From Tannerella serpentiformis (GTDB lineage Bacteria; Bacteroidota; Bacteroidia; Bacteroidales; Tannerellaceae), in NCBI RefSeq assembly GCF_003033925.1, contig NZ_CP028365.1, forward strand, positions 1,364,001 to 1,428,000: DNA of 64,000 nt. Direction: 5' to 3'. Below, in pieces: positions 1 through 9,275 of the stretch; position 1 is the stretch's first letter; the number at the start of each line of letters is the position of its first letter. The notes under the pieces were generated by a model. It ran no database searches. It saw only the letters and a program-made list of their open reading frames with translations, and was not told the DNA's origin. A program made the position numbers and the translations under genes.

Positions 1-78
1 CACGCCATAGACCCTGAGCAGGGCGGAGACCATCGACTTGCCACTACCGATGCCGCCAGTGATACCAATCGTCGTCAT
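1..78 (-). CDS. coaE: Dephospho-CoA kinase, N-terminal fragment
   Basis: The first 26 codons of a gene that continues beyond the left edge. The reading starts at the ATG ending at 78 and gives MTTIGITGGIGSGKSMVSAL, a P-loop at the extreme N-terminus as in dephospho-CoA kinase, the last step of coenzyme A synthesis (3'-phosphorylation of dephospho-CoA). It follows the YbbR gene on the same strand after a 48 bp gap. The order nusB, yajC, ybbR, coaE is, as I recall, common in Bacteroidales, which supports the call. Only the nucleotide-binding loop can be seen. Confidence 0.85.
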   Translation of the reverse strand, partial: MTTIGITGGIGSGKSMVSALLRVYGV

Positions 79-126
79 GTACAATCCATCTATCAATGAT
101 AACGCCCATCGTGATCAGGCCGATGG

Positions 127-1134
127 TTACTGCTCCTCGAGGATGAACTCGATCGCGTCCGGATTCAGATCGTAATCCGTGAGCCAATCGGGCTTTTTGG
201 TCAGGCGGAGCGTGATCTTTCCCTCCTCACGGTGGGCCTCAAACTCGCGGAAGGGGATGAGGATGTCCAGACGGTCCTCGCATAGCTCCTTGAAGTGCGA
301 GAGGGGTACGTTGCAGACGGCCTCGGCGGTGTTGGGGAACATGCGCAGGGCATAGCCCGCGGGAACACTGTCGCAACGGATATGAAGCGTAAGGCGCTTC
401 TCCGTAAACTCCTCCACGGGGATGGTCACCTTGACCGACTGTGGTTCGAAGCGTACGCCAGCGATCTCGGCCAGGCGTGCCGTCAGCGTCTTGGTGCGGC
501 TCAAGCCTGTCAGGCGGATGGGGACGGTACGTACAGCCCGAAGGCTATCCAGCTTCGCGCGGTCGGCATAGACGCGCACTTTGGCTGGCGTGATCGTAAC
601 CCGATCTGAGAGCTGGAAACCGACTTCGGTCTCGACCGTGAGGTCGGCCTCGACAGCGATCTCCCGGTTGCCAAGCTCGGTGTAAGTGACGCGGATGGTG
701 CTCGGCTCGAAGCTGAGCAGGCGGGTGGACGAGGCCAGATGCTTCAGAATGCCCGCCTCAAGGATGCGCCGCGTAACGGTCAGCTCTTCGCTGCTCGCTT
801 CGCGGGGCAACGTACGGACGTCTATCTCAAGCGGCGAGAAGGAGCCCGTCCAGAGGTAGTTGAGCAGCACCGTCCCTTTGTCCCTCACCTTAGCCACAAC
901 CTCCGTCGGACTGTCAGCAGCGGGCACCATGTTGGCCGGGATGTTCTTGTATCTCACCGGCAGAGCGATGTTGATCTCATAATCATCCTGCAAGGCTTGC
1001 AGAAACCAGAGGCAGAGCGAAGCCAGGACGAAGCACATAAAGACAAGCACATCGCGCCATCCTATGCGCCGGAAGAAGGCTTTGACCCGCGAGGCTTTGG
1101 TCGGTAGCGGAGAGGCGTTCCCGTGTTCTGACAT
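127..1134 (-). CDS. YbbR-like domain protein
   Basis: 335 residues. A single membrane segment lies near residues 30-50 (VLVFMCFVLASLCLWFL), followed by a beta-rich extracytoplasmic region built from YbbR-type repeats (for example ALPVRYKNIP near the start and RAVRTVPIRLTGL in the middle). YbbR/CdaR proteins in Firmicutes regulate the diadenylate cyclase CdaA. Whether this holds in Bacteroidota is not established, so only the family is called. It sits between yajC and coaE on the same strand with short gaps and is probably cotranscribed from the nusB promoter. Confidence 0.8.
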   Translation of the reverse strand: MSEHGNASPLPTKASRVKAFFRRIGWRDVLVFMCFVLASLCLWFLQALQDDYEINIALPVRYKNIPANMVPAADSPTEVVAKVRDKGTVLLNYLWTGSFSPLEIDVRTLPREASSEELTVTRRILEAGILKHLASSTRLLSFEPSTIRVTYTELGNREIAVEADLTVETEVGFQLSDRVTITPAKVRVYADRAKLDSLRAVRTVPIRLTGLSRTKTLTARLAEIAGVRFEPQSVKVTIPVEEFTEKRLTLHIRCDSVPAGYALRMFPNTAEAVCNVPLSHFKELCEDRLDILIPFREFEAHREEGKITLRLTKKPDWLTDYDLNPDAIEFILEEQ

Positions 1135-1163
1135 AAGGGAAGGAGGAAGGGGGCGGGGGTAGA

Positions 1164-1493
1164 CTATTTCTGCTGTTGTGGCACGTCTTCGGAGTTGGCG
1201 AAGATGGCGTTCTTGTCTATGCGAATACGGACACCGTCGGCCACTTCGATAAGCATCGTTTGCTCACCGAGCTCCTTGATCTTGCCGTGTATGCCGCCCG
1301 AGGTGACGACCTTATCGCCCACCTTCATGGCCTCGCGAGCCTTGCGGATGGCTTTCTGTCGCTGCTGCTGGGGGCGCAACATCATAAAGTAGAAGATAGC
1401 CACGAGGGCGACCATGAAAAGGATGTTCATGTAACCGGCACCGCCGCTTGCGGGTGCTCCGGACGTCTGGAGAAATACGCTGAGTAGGTTCAT
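1164..1493 (-). CDS. yajC: Preprotein translocase subunit YajC
   Basis: 109 residues, the usual size. One N-terminal membrane helix (about 22-40, IFMVALVAIFYFMMLRPQQ) is followed by the conserved cytoplasmic segment RPQQQRQK, then GDKVVTSGGIHGKI and a short beta domain. YajC is an accessory subunit of the Sec holotranslocon with SecDF. The 12 residues before the membrane segment are rich in Ser, Gly and Ala. It lies 106 bp downstream of nusB and just upstream of the YbbR gene, all on the minus strand. Confidence 0.92.
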   Translation of the reverse strand: MNLLSVFLQTSGAPASGGAGYMNILFMVALVAIFYFMMLRPQQQRQKAIRKAREAMKVGDKVVTSGGIHGKIKELGEQTMLIEVADGVRIRIDKNAIFANSEDVPQQQK

Positions 1494-1599
1494 TGGGATA
1501 GGGAGTTTGATAAAGTAGTTACGGCCTTGTGGCCGGATAGTTATGTGCGCCTTGTGGGGCGGTAGTTATCGCGTAGTCAGGGCGAGGCGGGGGGACACG

Positions 1600-2577
1600 C
1601 TATTCGTCGTCATCGTCGTCGTCAGTGTCCTTACGCGCACCCTTGGCCAGGGGCACCTTGACGAGCTTGTTCTCCTCCTTCAGATCCTGAACGACGGCGT
1701 CGAGGATGCCATTGATGAAGGTGCTGCTCTTGGGCGTGCTGTAATACTTGGCCGCGTCGATGTATTCGTTGAGGGTCACATTGACGGGGATGGTGGGGAA
1801 GTTGATCAACTCAGCCACGGCCATCTGCATGATGAGGCGGTCCATACTGGCCACACGATCCGACTCCCAATTCTTGAGATGGCGGTCGATGCGGGCGAGA
1901 TATTCCTGACCGCGCAGCATGGTGAGGTGAAGCAGACGGATGGCATAGTCGCGGTCCTCGGCGTCCTTGAACATCGGCAGCAGGGGTCGGTCGGGGCCAT
2001 CGGCGGCGGTGGAGTATTTGATGGTTTTGATGACGAACGTCTCGATGATCTCGATGTCGTCGTTCCAGTAGATACTGATGTCCTCCAGGGCGTCCTCGAG
2101 CGACTCGTTGCCGCAGATGAGGCGGCGGAAGACGGCACGCCAGAAGTCACGATCCACCTCGTAAGAGTCCGTCTTGGCCCCCAGATACTGGGCGTAGATC
2201 TCGGAGCCGAGGATGAGGTCGAGGACACTCTTGACGAAGTCCGTCTCATTGGCCCACGAGATGCCATGCTCCTTGACGTAAGCCTGCAGCGCCAGGTTGG
2301 CCTCGATCTGACGGGCGAAGCGATTGTCGACCAGACGCGTGTTGGGGCGCAGATCTTCCTCGGCGGGGCGATAGCGATTGCGACGCATATCGAGCCGTCG
2401 CTCTTGGAGGTGCGTGACCTCAACGATGAGGAGTAGGAAGTAGTAGTATAAGTCGTACGACCGGCGCAGACTCAGCAGCAGTTCGTTTTCTGCCAGCTTC
2501 AGGTCGTTGCTCCCGTTCTGCTGATAAGCGAACAAGATCTGGAGCACTTTGATGCGGATTAGGACCCTGTTAATCAT
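1600..2577 (-). CDS. nusB: Transcription antitermination factor NusB
   Basis: 325 residues, the long NusB form of Bacteroidota (proteobacterial NusB is about 140). The N-terminus MINRVLIRIKVLQILFAYQQ resembles the RNA-binding N-terminal helix of NusB. The C-terminal part carries the classic ELINFPTIPVNVTLNEYIDAAKYYSTPKS-type region with NGILD (about residues 255-295), where NusB binds boxA RNA and S10. The protein ends in a short acidic run, TDDDDDDE. It is first in the run nusB, yajC, ybbR, coaE, and a TAnnTTTG promoter word lies 56-63 bp upstream of the start. Confidence 0.92.
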   Translation of the reverse strand: MINRVLIRIKVLQILFAYQQNGSNDLKLAENELLLSLRRSYDLYYYFLLLIVEVTHLQERRLDMRRNRYRPAEEDLRPNTRLVDNRFARQIEANLALQAYVKEHGISWANETDFVKSVLDLILGSEIYAQYLGAKTDSYEVDRDFWRAVFRRLICGNESLEDALEDISIYWNDDIEIIETFVIKTIKYSTAADGPDRPLLPMFKDAEDRDYAIRLLHLTMLRGQEYLARIDRHLKNWESDRVASMDRLIMQMAVAELINFPTIPVNVTLNEYIDAAKYYSTPKSSTFINGILDAVVQDLKEENKLVKVPLAKGARKDTDDDDDDE

Positions 2578-2632
2578 TGTATGTAAGATCTATCGAGTGC
2601 GATACTTATTTGTTCTCTTTTTTTCCGAGCGG

Positions 2633-2640
2633 CAAAGGTA
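2633..2640 (-). promoter_or_regulatory. Bacteroidota -7 promoter element for nusB
   Basis: Read on the minus strand this is TACCTTTG, a match to the Bacteroidota -7 box TAnnTTTG, 56 bp upstream of the nusB ATG. The -33 position holds TTTTC rather than TTTG, so the match is partial. It would drive nusB-yajC-ybbR-coaE. Confidence 0.55.
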
Positions 2641-2884
2641 ACATGCCGTATGGATTAGAAAAGCTGAGGCAAACCGCGCCGACAAAGCCAGGAGCAGGCT
2701 GGGCGTTACGGAGATTTTCCATGAGAATGCCTCTACGGATCGGTGTATATAGCCGTTGCACAACGGTAAACGCGTGCTCTTCGGTGTGATTCCTCTATCG
2801 GCAAAGTATTTGGCCCTACCCCCGAAATGAATGGCCCGATCCCATGTATCATCGGCAGGATCCACCATTTTTAGGAATTATCGA

Positions 2885-3213
2885 GTCACTTTTTATTCGT
2901 GTAAATATTTCTCGCCTATTAAAAAGCCACTTTCTATTCGTGAGAATCTTTCTCGGCTATTAAAAGGTCACTTTTTATTCGTGAGAGTTTTTCTCAGCTA
3001 TTAAAAAGTCACTTTTTCATTTCTGACAAACTTATCTCAGTGATAATAAGCGGGCATTTATATCCTAATAATTTTTCGCACATACAAATTGTCACTTCCT
3101 ATTTGGTGAAATATTTTTCCTGCACAAAAAAGTGACCCGATAATTACTTTTCATAGTTGATTATCATAAAAAAGTGACCTGATAATTTCTAATCAGGGTA
3201 TCCTAGTAACTTC
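2885..3213. repeat. Tandem array, 41-42 bp period, AT-rich
   Basis: Part of the 874 bp gap between nusB and the aminotransferase gene. Units begin (GTCAC) at 2885, 2926, 2967 and 3008, exactly 41 bp apart. After one degenerate unit the word recurs at 3091, then inverted (GTGAC) at about 3132 and 3174. The junction AAAAAGTCACTTTTT is a perfect odd dyad, which explains why inverted units stay in register. I see no gene here. The rest of the gap (2641-2884, 3214-3360) shows no further feature. Confidence 0.85.
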
Positions 3214-3360
3214 GATTTTTACGTGGGGCTTTATATGGCTGAGGCCGCGAGATAATGCCCCATATCGGGGGCTCGCACAACGCGCTACACTGTTTGCAGT
3301 TAACTTTTTCCCCCGACGACAATCCGCAGGTCTTTTCCTCTTTGCTTTCTGAGGGAAACA

Positions 3361-3405
3361 AAAAAGGGCGCTGCCGAAATCTCTTTCGACAGCGCCCTTT
3401 CGGAC
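3361..3405 (-). terminator. Intrinsic terminator of the aminotransferase gene
   Basis: A 17 bp stem with one mismatch (AAAGGGCGCTG...CAGCGCCCTTT) and a 5-6 base loop lies 50 bp past the stop at 3452. On the minus strand it is followed by a run of T. It separates this gene from the tandem array and nusB. Confidence 0.8.
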
Positions 3406-3451
3406 TGCTTTGTAAAGTGTACGGCCAGCTTCCCCGACCTCGGCCGAGGCC

Positions 3452-4582
3452 CTATTTCTGGAAGAAGGCCTTGACGCGATCGGCGATATGGGTCACTTCT
3501 TCGTCTTTCATCTCGGCATGGATGGGCAGCGAGAGAACGTCGTGGGCGAGGCGGACGGATTCGGCCATGCTGCCGCAGGTCCGGGCGACCCACTTGTAGG
3601 CTTCTTGCTCGTGGATGGCTTTGGGGTAGTAGACCATCGAGGGGATGCCCTGCGAACGCAAGGCTTCGCGGAGGGCGTCGCGGCGGCCGTCGGAGACGCG
3701 GAAGGTGTACTGGTGAAAGACGTGCGTGGAGAACTTCGACCGGGCGGGGAGGCGCAGCCAAGGCAACGCGCGGAGACCCTCGTCGTAACGGTCGGCCACG
3801 GCGCGGCGGCGGCTGATGTCGTCGTCCATGTGGCGCAGATTGACGCGCAGGATGGCGGCTTGCAGGGCGTCGAGGCGGGAGTTGCGACCGATGGCGCGGT
3901 GGTCGTACTTGGCCGCCTGACCGTGGTTGGCCAGACAGCGGATACGCTCAGCCAGCTGGCTGTCGGCGGTGAAGACAGCGCCCCCGTCGCCATAGCAGGC
4001 CAGCGGCTTGGTGGGGAAGAAGGACGTCGTGCCGATGTGGGCGATAGTGCCTGCCTTGCGCGTGCGGCCGTCGGACGAGATATAGTCGGCACCGAGCGAC
4101 TGGGCGTTGTCCTCGATGACTCCGAGCTTATACTTCTTGGCCACGCGCAGGATCGGGTCCATGTCGCACGTCTGGCCAAAGAGGTGAACGACGACGATGG
4201 CCTTCGTCTGCCGTGACACGGCCTGCTCGACGAGTGCCGGGTCGATGTTGTACGTGTCCGGACGCACATCGATGAGCACGGGCGTGGCGCCCAGCAGGGC
4301 CACCATCTCAGCAGCGGCGATGTAAGTAAAGGCGGGCATGATGACCTCGTCGCCCGGCTGCACGCCGAGGGCACGGAGAGCCAGCTCGAGGGCGTCGGTG
4401 CCATTGGCGCAGGGGATGATGTGCGGGGCGTTGAGATACTGCCCCAATTCGCGGGTGAAAGTATCCACCTCCGGGCCACCGATGAAGCTGCCCGCAGCCA
4501 TGACGTCGGTCGTGGCCTTATCGATTTCAGACTTCAGGCGGGCGTAACGCCGCTTGAGGTCTACCATTTGAATCGTTTCCAT
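3452..4582 (-). CDS. DegT/DnrJ/EryC1/StrS sugar aminotransferase (WbpE-like)
   Basis: 376 residues, full length for this PLP-dependent fold-type I family, which aminates keto-sugar nucleotides for surface polysaccharide or LPS. Seen: the N-terminal QMVDLKRRYARLKSEID, IIPCANGTDALELAL (PLP phosphate binding), EDNAQSLGA with the PLP-contacting Asp near 158, and the Schiff-base Lys192 in TSFFPTKPLACYGDGGA, followed by GRNSRLDALQAAIL. The TSFFPTKPL and NSRLDALQAAIL segments are closest to WbpE/PorR-type enzymes (2,3-diacetamido sugar pathway), but the substrate cannot be fixed from sequence. It is flanked by metG, not by a polysaccharide cluster. Confidence 0.88.
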   Translation of the reverse strand: METIQMVDLKRRYARLKSEIDKATTDVMAAGSFIGGPEVDTFTRELGQYLNAPHIIPCANGTDALELALRALGVQPGDEVIMPAFTYIAAAEMVALLGATPVLIDVRPDTYNIDPALVEQAVSRQTKAIVVVHLFGQTCDMDPILRVAKKYKLGVIEDNAQSLGADYISSDGRTRKAGTIAHIGTTSFFPTKPLACYGDGGAVFTADSQLAERIRCLANHGQAAKYDHRAIGRNSRLDALQAAILRVNLRHMDDDISRRRAVADRYDEGLRALPWLRLPARSKFSTHVFHQYTFRVSDGRRDALREALRSQGIPSMVYYPKAIHEQEAYKWVARTCGSMAESVRLAHDVLSLPIHAEMKDEEVTHIADRVKAFFQK

Positions 4583-4630
4583 AAGAAGAAGCTGTTTGGA
4601 GTTATTGATTGGTCGTCACGAGGCAGTTCT

Positions 4631-6700
4631 TCACTTGACTGCGCTACCGGGTTCGACCTCTTTTTCGGGTGAAATGACCGCGAGGCGTCCGTCGGCGCCC
4701 TCGGCCGAAAGGATCATGCCCTCGGACGTGATGCCTTTGATGCGCCGCGGCTCTAAGTTGGCCACAAAGCAGACCTGTCGCCCGACAAGCTCCTCGGGAG
4801 CGTAATGCTTGGCGATGCCGGAGACGATGGTGCGCCCACCCAGCCCGTCGTCGATCTTAAACTGTAGCAGCTTGTCGGCCTTGGGCACCTTGGTGCACTC
4901 CGTGACGCGGCCGACGCGGATGTCGAGGCGCGTAAAGTCGTCAAAGGCGACGGCCTCGCGGATGGGTGCAGCGCGATGTTCGGCCACCTCGTTGGCATGC
5001 TTCGCGTCGAGCAGCTTCTGCACCTGTCGCTCGATCACCTCGTCGTCAATCTTCTCGAAGAGCAGCTCCGCCTTGCCGAGCTTGTGGCCGGCGGTGAGCA
5101 GATGGAAGTCGCCCAGGCGATCCCAAGCAAAAGGCGCATCGATGGCCAGCATGTGGCGGAGCTTCTCGGTCGTAAAGGGCAGGAAGGGATCGAAGGCGAT
5201 GGAGAGGTTGGCCGTGATCTGCAGGGCGACGTGGAGGATCGTCTGCACCCGCGCGGGATCAGTGGCGAAGCGCTTCCACGGCTCAGTGTCCGCGAGGTAC
5301 TTGTTGCCGATGCGAGCCAAGTTCATGGCCTCACGCTGGGCATCGCGGAAATGGAACGTGTCGAGCAGACGCACTAACTCAGCCTTTACGGACTCGAACT
5401 CATGGAGCGTAGCACGATCGTAGTCATCCATCTCGCCACATTCGGGCACGACACCGTCGAAGTATTTACCCGTCAGCACGAGTGCACGGTTGACGAAGTT
5501 GCCGAAGATGGCCACCAATTCATTGTTGTTGCGGGCTTGGAAGTCTTTCCACGTAAAGTCGTTGTCCTTCGTCTCGGGGGCGTTGGCGGTAAGCACATAG
5601 CGGAGCACATCTTGCTTGCCAGGCAGATCGTCGAGATACTCGTTGAGCCATACGGCACGGTTCTGCGACGTAGAGATCTTGTCGCCCTCGAGGTTCAGGA
5701 ACTCGTTAGCCGGCACATTGTCCGGCAAGATGAACGACCCTTCGGCGCGGAGCATGGTCGGGAAGACGATGCAGTGGAAGACGATGTTGTCCTTACCGAT
5801 GAAGTGCACCATACGCGTCTCTGGATCCTTCCACCATGTCTCCCAGCTGCCGTAGCGCTCAGGCTGCGCGTCACACAGTTCCTTCGTGTTACTGATGTAG
5901 CCGATCGGCGCATCAAACCAGACGTAGAGCACCTTGCCCTCGGCACCCTCAACAGGCACAGGGATGCCCCAATCCAGATCACGACTGACGGCGCGCGGTT
6001 GCAAGCCCATATCGAGCCAGCTCTTGCACTGTCCGTAGACGTTTGGCTTCCACTCCTTGTGCTCCTCGAGGATCCACTGACGGAGGAAAGGCTCGTACTG
6101 GTCGAGCGGCAGGTACCAGTGCTTCGTGCGACGCATCACGGGTGCACTTCCGCTGATGGCTGAGCGTGGATTAATCAGCTCCGTGGGGCTGAGCGACGTG
6201 CCGCAACGCTCGCACTGGTCGCCGTAAGCGTGTTCGTTGGCGCAATGGGGACAAGTGCCGGTGATATAGCGGTCGGCGAGGAACTGTCCAGCCTCCTCGT
6301 CGTAGTACTGATCACTCTCCTTCTCTAAGAAGACCCCCTTGTCGTAGAGCGTACGGAAGAAGTCGGAGGCCATGCGATGGTGCACCTCAGAGGAGGTGCG
6401 GGAGTAGATGTCGAAAGAGACGCCGAAGCGCTCGAAGGTGTCCTTGATAAGTGCGTGGTAGCGGTCTACGATGTCTTGCGGGGTGACGCCCTCCTTCTTG
6501 GCGCGGAGGGTGATGGGCACGCCGTGCTCATCCGACCCACCGACGAAGAGGACGTCGCGTCCGCAGAGTCGCAGATAGCGCGCGTAGATGTCGGCAGGCA
6601 GGTAGACACCGGCAAAGTGTCCGATATGCACCGGCCCGTTAGCGTAGGGCAGTGCGGAGGTGATGAGGGTGCGTTTGAAATCTTGTTTTGTTTCTTCCAT
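4631..6700 (-). CDS. metG: Methionyl-tRNA synthetase
   Basis: 689 residues with the full long form. The class I signature is [12 protein letters not shown] (residues 18-29) and the KMSKS equivalent is KISTS (341-345). The zinc knuckle has cysteines at 150, 153, 163 and 166 (CPHC...CERC). The anticodon-binding helical domain follows, then a C-terminal EMAPII/Arc1p-type tRNA-binding domain from about residue 585 ([17 protein letters not shown]), which dimerises the enzyme. It charges tRNA-Met in the cytoplasm. It lies 48 bp upstream of the aminotransferase gene on the same strand and may be cotranscribed with it. Confidence 0.97.
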   Translation of the reverse strand: MEETKQDFKRTLITSALPYANGPVHIGHFAGVYLPADIYARYLRLCGRDVLFVGGSDEHGVPITLRAKKEGVTPQDIVDRYHALIKDTFERFGVSFDIYSRTSSEVHHRMASDFFRTLYDKGVFLEKESDQYYDEEAGQFLADRYITGTCPHCANEHAYGDQCERCGTSLSPTELINPRSAISGSAPVMRRTKHWYLPLDQYEPFLRQWILEEHKEWKPNVYGQCKSWLDMGLQPRAVSRDLDWGIPVPVEGAEGKVLYVWFDAPIGYISNTKELCDAQPERYGSWETWWKDPETRMVHFIGKDNIVFHCIVFPTMLRAEGSFILPDNVPANEFLNLEGDKISTSQNRAVWLNEYLDDLPGKQDVLRYVLTANAPETKDNDFTWKDFQARNNNELVAIFGNFVNRALVLTGKYFDGVVPECGEMDDYDRATLHEFESVKAELVRLLDTFHFRDAQREAMNLARIGNKYLADTEPWKRFATDPARVQTILHVALQITANLSIAFDPFLPFTTEKLRHMLAIDAPFAWDRLGDFHLLTAGHKLGKAELLFEKIDDEVIERQVQKLLDAKHANEVAEHRAAPIREAVAFDDFTRLDIRVGRVTECTKVPKADKLLQFKIDDGLGGRTIVSGIAKHYAPEELVGRQVCFVANLEPRRIKGITSEGMILSAEGADGRLAVISPEKEVEPGSAVK

Positions 6701-6760
6701 AGGGGTGATCGATGTTGTACTGTTTATCTGTGTTCGTTTTCTCTCTGGGGTGGATGATCT

Positions 6761-8734
6761 TCATTCATTGACATAGCCCATCTCGAATCCGGCCTCGGTG
6801 CCTTGGCCAGGGCGACTGCGGAGGATGAGCTTGCTGTGGTTACGGACGAGGAGCTCGCGACAGATGTTCAGGCCAAGCCCGCTACCCTTCTCGCCGCGTG
6901 TGCCACGTGTCGTGACGAGGTTGTCCGTGTGGAGGATAGATTGGATCTGCGCGTCGGTCATGCCTTGGCCGCTGTCGCAGACGAAGGCGGAGACGGTCGA
7001 GCCGCTGCGCCTAACGACGAGGCGTATCTCGCTGCCGGATTCGGAGAACTTGAGCGCATTGTTCACCAGGTTACGCAGGACGGTGTGGACCATTTGGCGA
7101 TCGGCCCGGACGGTGCACGGCTCGTCGGAGAAGTCGGTCCGGAGCGTAATCTCCTTGTTTTCGGCCGACATGATGTAGAGGCCCATCGCGTCACGCATGA
7201 CGTCGCGGAGGTCAAAGCGAGAGGGCTCGTAAGTGATGCGATCGGTCTGCGTGTGGGCCCAGTTGAGCAGGTTATGCAGCAGATCAACCTGCGCTTCAGA
7301 GGCGCGATAGAAGAGACCAAGGTAGCGCGAGAGGGTCTCCGAATCGTAATCCTCAAGGTTAGCCAGGATCTCCTCCATAGCCATCTTCTGCGCCACAGCG
7401 GGCGACTTGAGGTCGTGCGAGATGACAGAGAAGAGCTTGTCTTTCGTCGCATTGATGGCGCGCAGCTCACGGTTGCGCCGACGAACGAGTCGGCGGTAGC
7501 GGTTGACGAAGTAGAGCACCACAAGGCAGGCCACGATGCCGACGACCAGGAGCCACAGTTGCAGGTAGCGCTGTTTCAGCTCCTCGTTTTGGATAGCGAT
7601 GCGATGCTCCTTTTCGGCCGTCTCATACTCCACCTGGAAGGCCTTCATCTGCGTCTCGGCGTCCATCCGATAGAGTGAATCGCCCAGTGCCTTATTGCGC
7701 TCCAGATATTCCAACGCGAGAGCCGGGTTCGAGGTGCGATAAAGCGCATAGAGCTGCTCGCAAGCCTTCATCTCCATTTCCGTAAAGTTCATCTCGCGAG
7801 CCATCTCGTCTGCCTGACGGTAATAGGCTGCCGCCTCAGCGATGAGTCCTTGTTTTTGCTTGACCTGCCCCAGGTAGCCGAGGCAATAGATCATGCCCAC
7901 GGGGTGCTGGAGGCGCCGAACACCGTCGAGCGCCTGAGAGAAATACTGCTCGGCCTGCGTCCAGTCGCCGGCAGCCATAGCGGCCAGACCCATAGACGAC
8001 TGGGCGGTGGCGATGCCCATCGTGTCGCCGAGCTGTTCGCTGATAGCGAGCGCCTCGCGGAGGATTTGCATGGCCTCCTTCGGGCGGTTCATCTCGCCGT
8101 AGGCGCCGCCAAGGTTACGGAGCAGTTCGGCACGCATGGGCAGAGACTCCGACGCCGGTATTCGGCGGAGTGTCTCGAGCCCCTTGCGGTACATGACGAT
8201 GGAAAAGGAGTCGTCGCGCATGTGGTGATAGAGCGCGCCCATGTTATTGTAGGCCGCGGCCAAACGTTCCGGACTGCCTTGCTTCTCGGCCACCTCGAGG
8301 CAGGTGCGGATGCTCTGCCGGGCGCCGTCAAAGTCGCCCGTGCGGACGTAGGCCTCCGTCTGCATGGTCAAAAGGGCAAACCAGCCGGCAGTGTCCTTCA
8401 AGGCGCATGTGGGCGGGATGGCCAGCTGCGCGCTGCGGATGCACTTACGGAAGAGCGCTTGGTCGTAATAGTACTGTGCGAGGCCACTATAGAGAACCCA
8501 TCGAAGGCTGTCCTCCGTCGTGTTGCGGGTGAAATGATACGTGTTCGACAGCGCCTTTTCGCGGGTCAAGACGGCTGCCAGGCGATTGGCAGCCTCGGCG
8601 CGTTTGGCTCCGGGGCGGGCCGCCTCAAACTCACCGGTGAGGAGCTCCACATCCGCGTCGCTCTGCGCCACGGCCAAGAGTGGTGTCAGGGTTAGGAATA
8701 GGCCGATACCGGCACGGTGTAAGATCTTCTTCAT
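6761..8734 (-). CDS. TPR-domain membrane sensor histidine kinase
   Basis: 657 residues. A signal peptide (1-23, ending AVAQ) is followed by about six tetratricopeptide repeats (about 60-345), a coiled-coil linker, one membrane helix (393-411) and a cytoplasmic kinase core. The phospho-acceptor is His440 in LFSVISHDLKSP. The N box is NLVNNALKFS (555-564), G1 DSGQGM (587-592) and G2 GEKGSGLGLNIC (614-625). The architecture, with periplasmic TPRs and no obvious small-ligand domain, is typical of Bacteroidota orphan kinases. No response regulator is adjacent, so its partner is elsewhere. Signal and targets are unknown. Confidence 0.93.
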   Translation of the reverse strand: MKKILHRAGIGLFLTLTPLLAVAQSDADVELLTGEFEAARPGAKRAEAANRLAAVLTREKALSNTYHFTRNTTEDSLRWVLYSGLAQYYYDQALFRKCIRSAQLAIPPTCALKDTAGWFALLTMQTEAYVRTGDFDGARQSIRTCLEVAEKQGSPERLAAAYNNMGALYHHMRDDSFSIVMYRKGLETLRRIPASESLPMRAELLRNLGGAYGEMNRPKEAMQILREALAISEQLGDTMGIATAQSSMGLAAMAAGDWTQAEQYFSQALDGVRRLQHPVGMIYCLGYLGQVKQKQGLIAEAAAYYRQADEMAREMNFTEMEMKACEQLYALYRTSNPALALEYLERNKALGDSLYRMDAETQMKAFQVEYETAEKEHRIAIQNEELKQRYLQLWLLVVGIVACLVVLYFVNRYRRLVRRRNRELRAINATKDKLFSVISHDLKSPAVAQKMAMEEILANLEDYDSETLSRYLGLFYRASEAQVDLLHNLLNWAHTQTDRITYEPSRFDLRDVMRDAMGLYIMSAENKEITLRTDFSDEPCTVRADRQMVHTVLRNLVNNALKFSESGSEIRLVVRRSGSTVSAFVCDSGQGMTDAQIQSILHTDNLVTTRGTRGEKGSGLGLNICRELLVRNHSKLILRSRPGQGTEAGFEMGYVNE

Positions 8735-8762
8735 CTCTCTGTCTGTATATCTGAATGTCGCG

Positions 8763-8790
8763 CAAAAGTAACGGCCGCCGGGGCAATTTT
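8763..8790 (-). promoter_or_regulatory. Bacteroidota-type promoter of the histidine kinase
   Basis: On the minus strand TACTTTTG (8770-8763) matches the -7 box TAnnTTTG. A TTG lies exactly 20 bp further upstream, the expected -33 spacing. It is about 30 bp upstream of the kinase ATG. Confidence 0.65.
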
Positions 8791-9092
8791 CAATTGTTAA
8801 TGGTCAATGACCCAGATGGAGACCTATCGCCGGGGACGAGTATGGCCATATATAATACGTATAGGGGGACGTAATACTTACGCCCCCTCTCTCGTACCCG
8901 GAAAACTGCGCAACTACGCACGCTTACGTACTCTCTTCCGGAAAATCTGACGTGTTTTTCAAAAAGTCGATTGTAACAAAGTGTAAATTGTATGCAGTTT
9001 CAGAAGATCCATAGGATTCGATAGACGTCTGATAAACAGCGGATAGCACACTTGAAAAATGAACATTCCGGTCGTTGACACGGAGAAAATGA
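8791..9092. other. Gene-free AT-rich intergenic stretch
   Basis: Divergent gap between the kinase and the first exported-protein gene. It contains an imperfect hairpin at 8862-8888 (AGGGGGACGTAA...TTACGCCCCCT) and several TACGTA-type words related to the palindrome at 9093. Open frames on the minus strand here are short, AT-biased and unconvincing. Confidence 0.5.
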
Positions 9093-9112
9093 AATACGTA
9101 ATATTACGTATT
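9093..9112. promoter_or_regulatory. Perfect 20 bp palindrome, probable operator
   Basis: The sequence AATACGTAATATTACGTATT is its own reverse complement with no mismatch. Its last two bases overlap the TTG (9111-9113) that would be the -33 element of the promoter for the 9276 gene, so a bound dimer would compete with sigma. The regulator is not identified. Confidence 0.6.
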
Positions 9113-9141
9113 GACACGCCTCTTTTACCGCCGGAACTTTG
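9111..9141 (+). promoter_or_regulatory. Candidate promoter of the 9276 exported-protein gene
   Basis: TTG at 9111-9113, 20 bp spacer, then GAACTTTG at 9134-9141, which keeps the A and TTTG of the Bacteroidota -7 box TAnnTTTG. This would give a leader of about 130 nt before the ATG at 9276. Confidence 0.5.
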
Positions 9142-9275
9142 CACTCGCAATCGGACAAGATTTCGATCGCAGATAAACAAGATGAATAAGTACACGGTAG
9201 ATCAGAAATTTCCATTTATCAACTCGTAAGCGGTGCGGACAGCCTCCTCACTTCCTACACATCCCCCCAAACGAT

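Noticed and set aside
2590-2868. A 92-codon minus-strand frame upstream of nusB
   Set aside because: It covers the nusB promoter region, and the product shows no family or consistent composition.
8959-9215. Two 71-78 codon minus-strand frames upstream of the exported-protein gene
   Set aside because: They lie over the palindrome and promoter, are AT-biased, and have no family match or ribosome-binding site.
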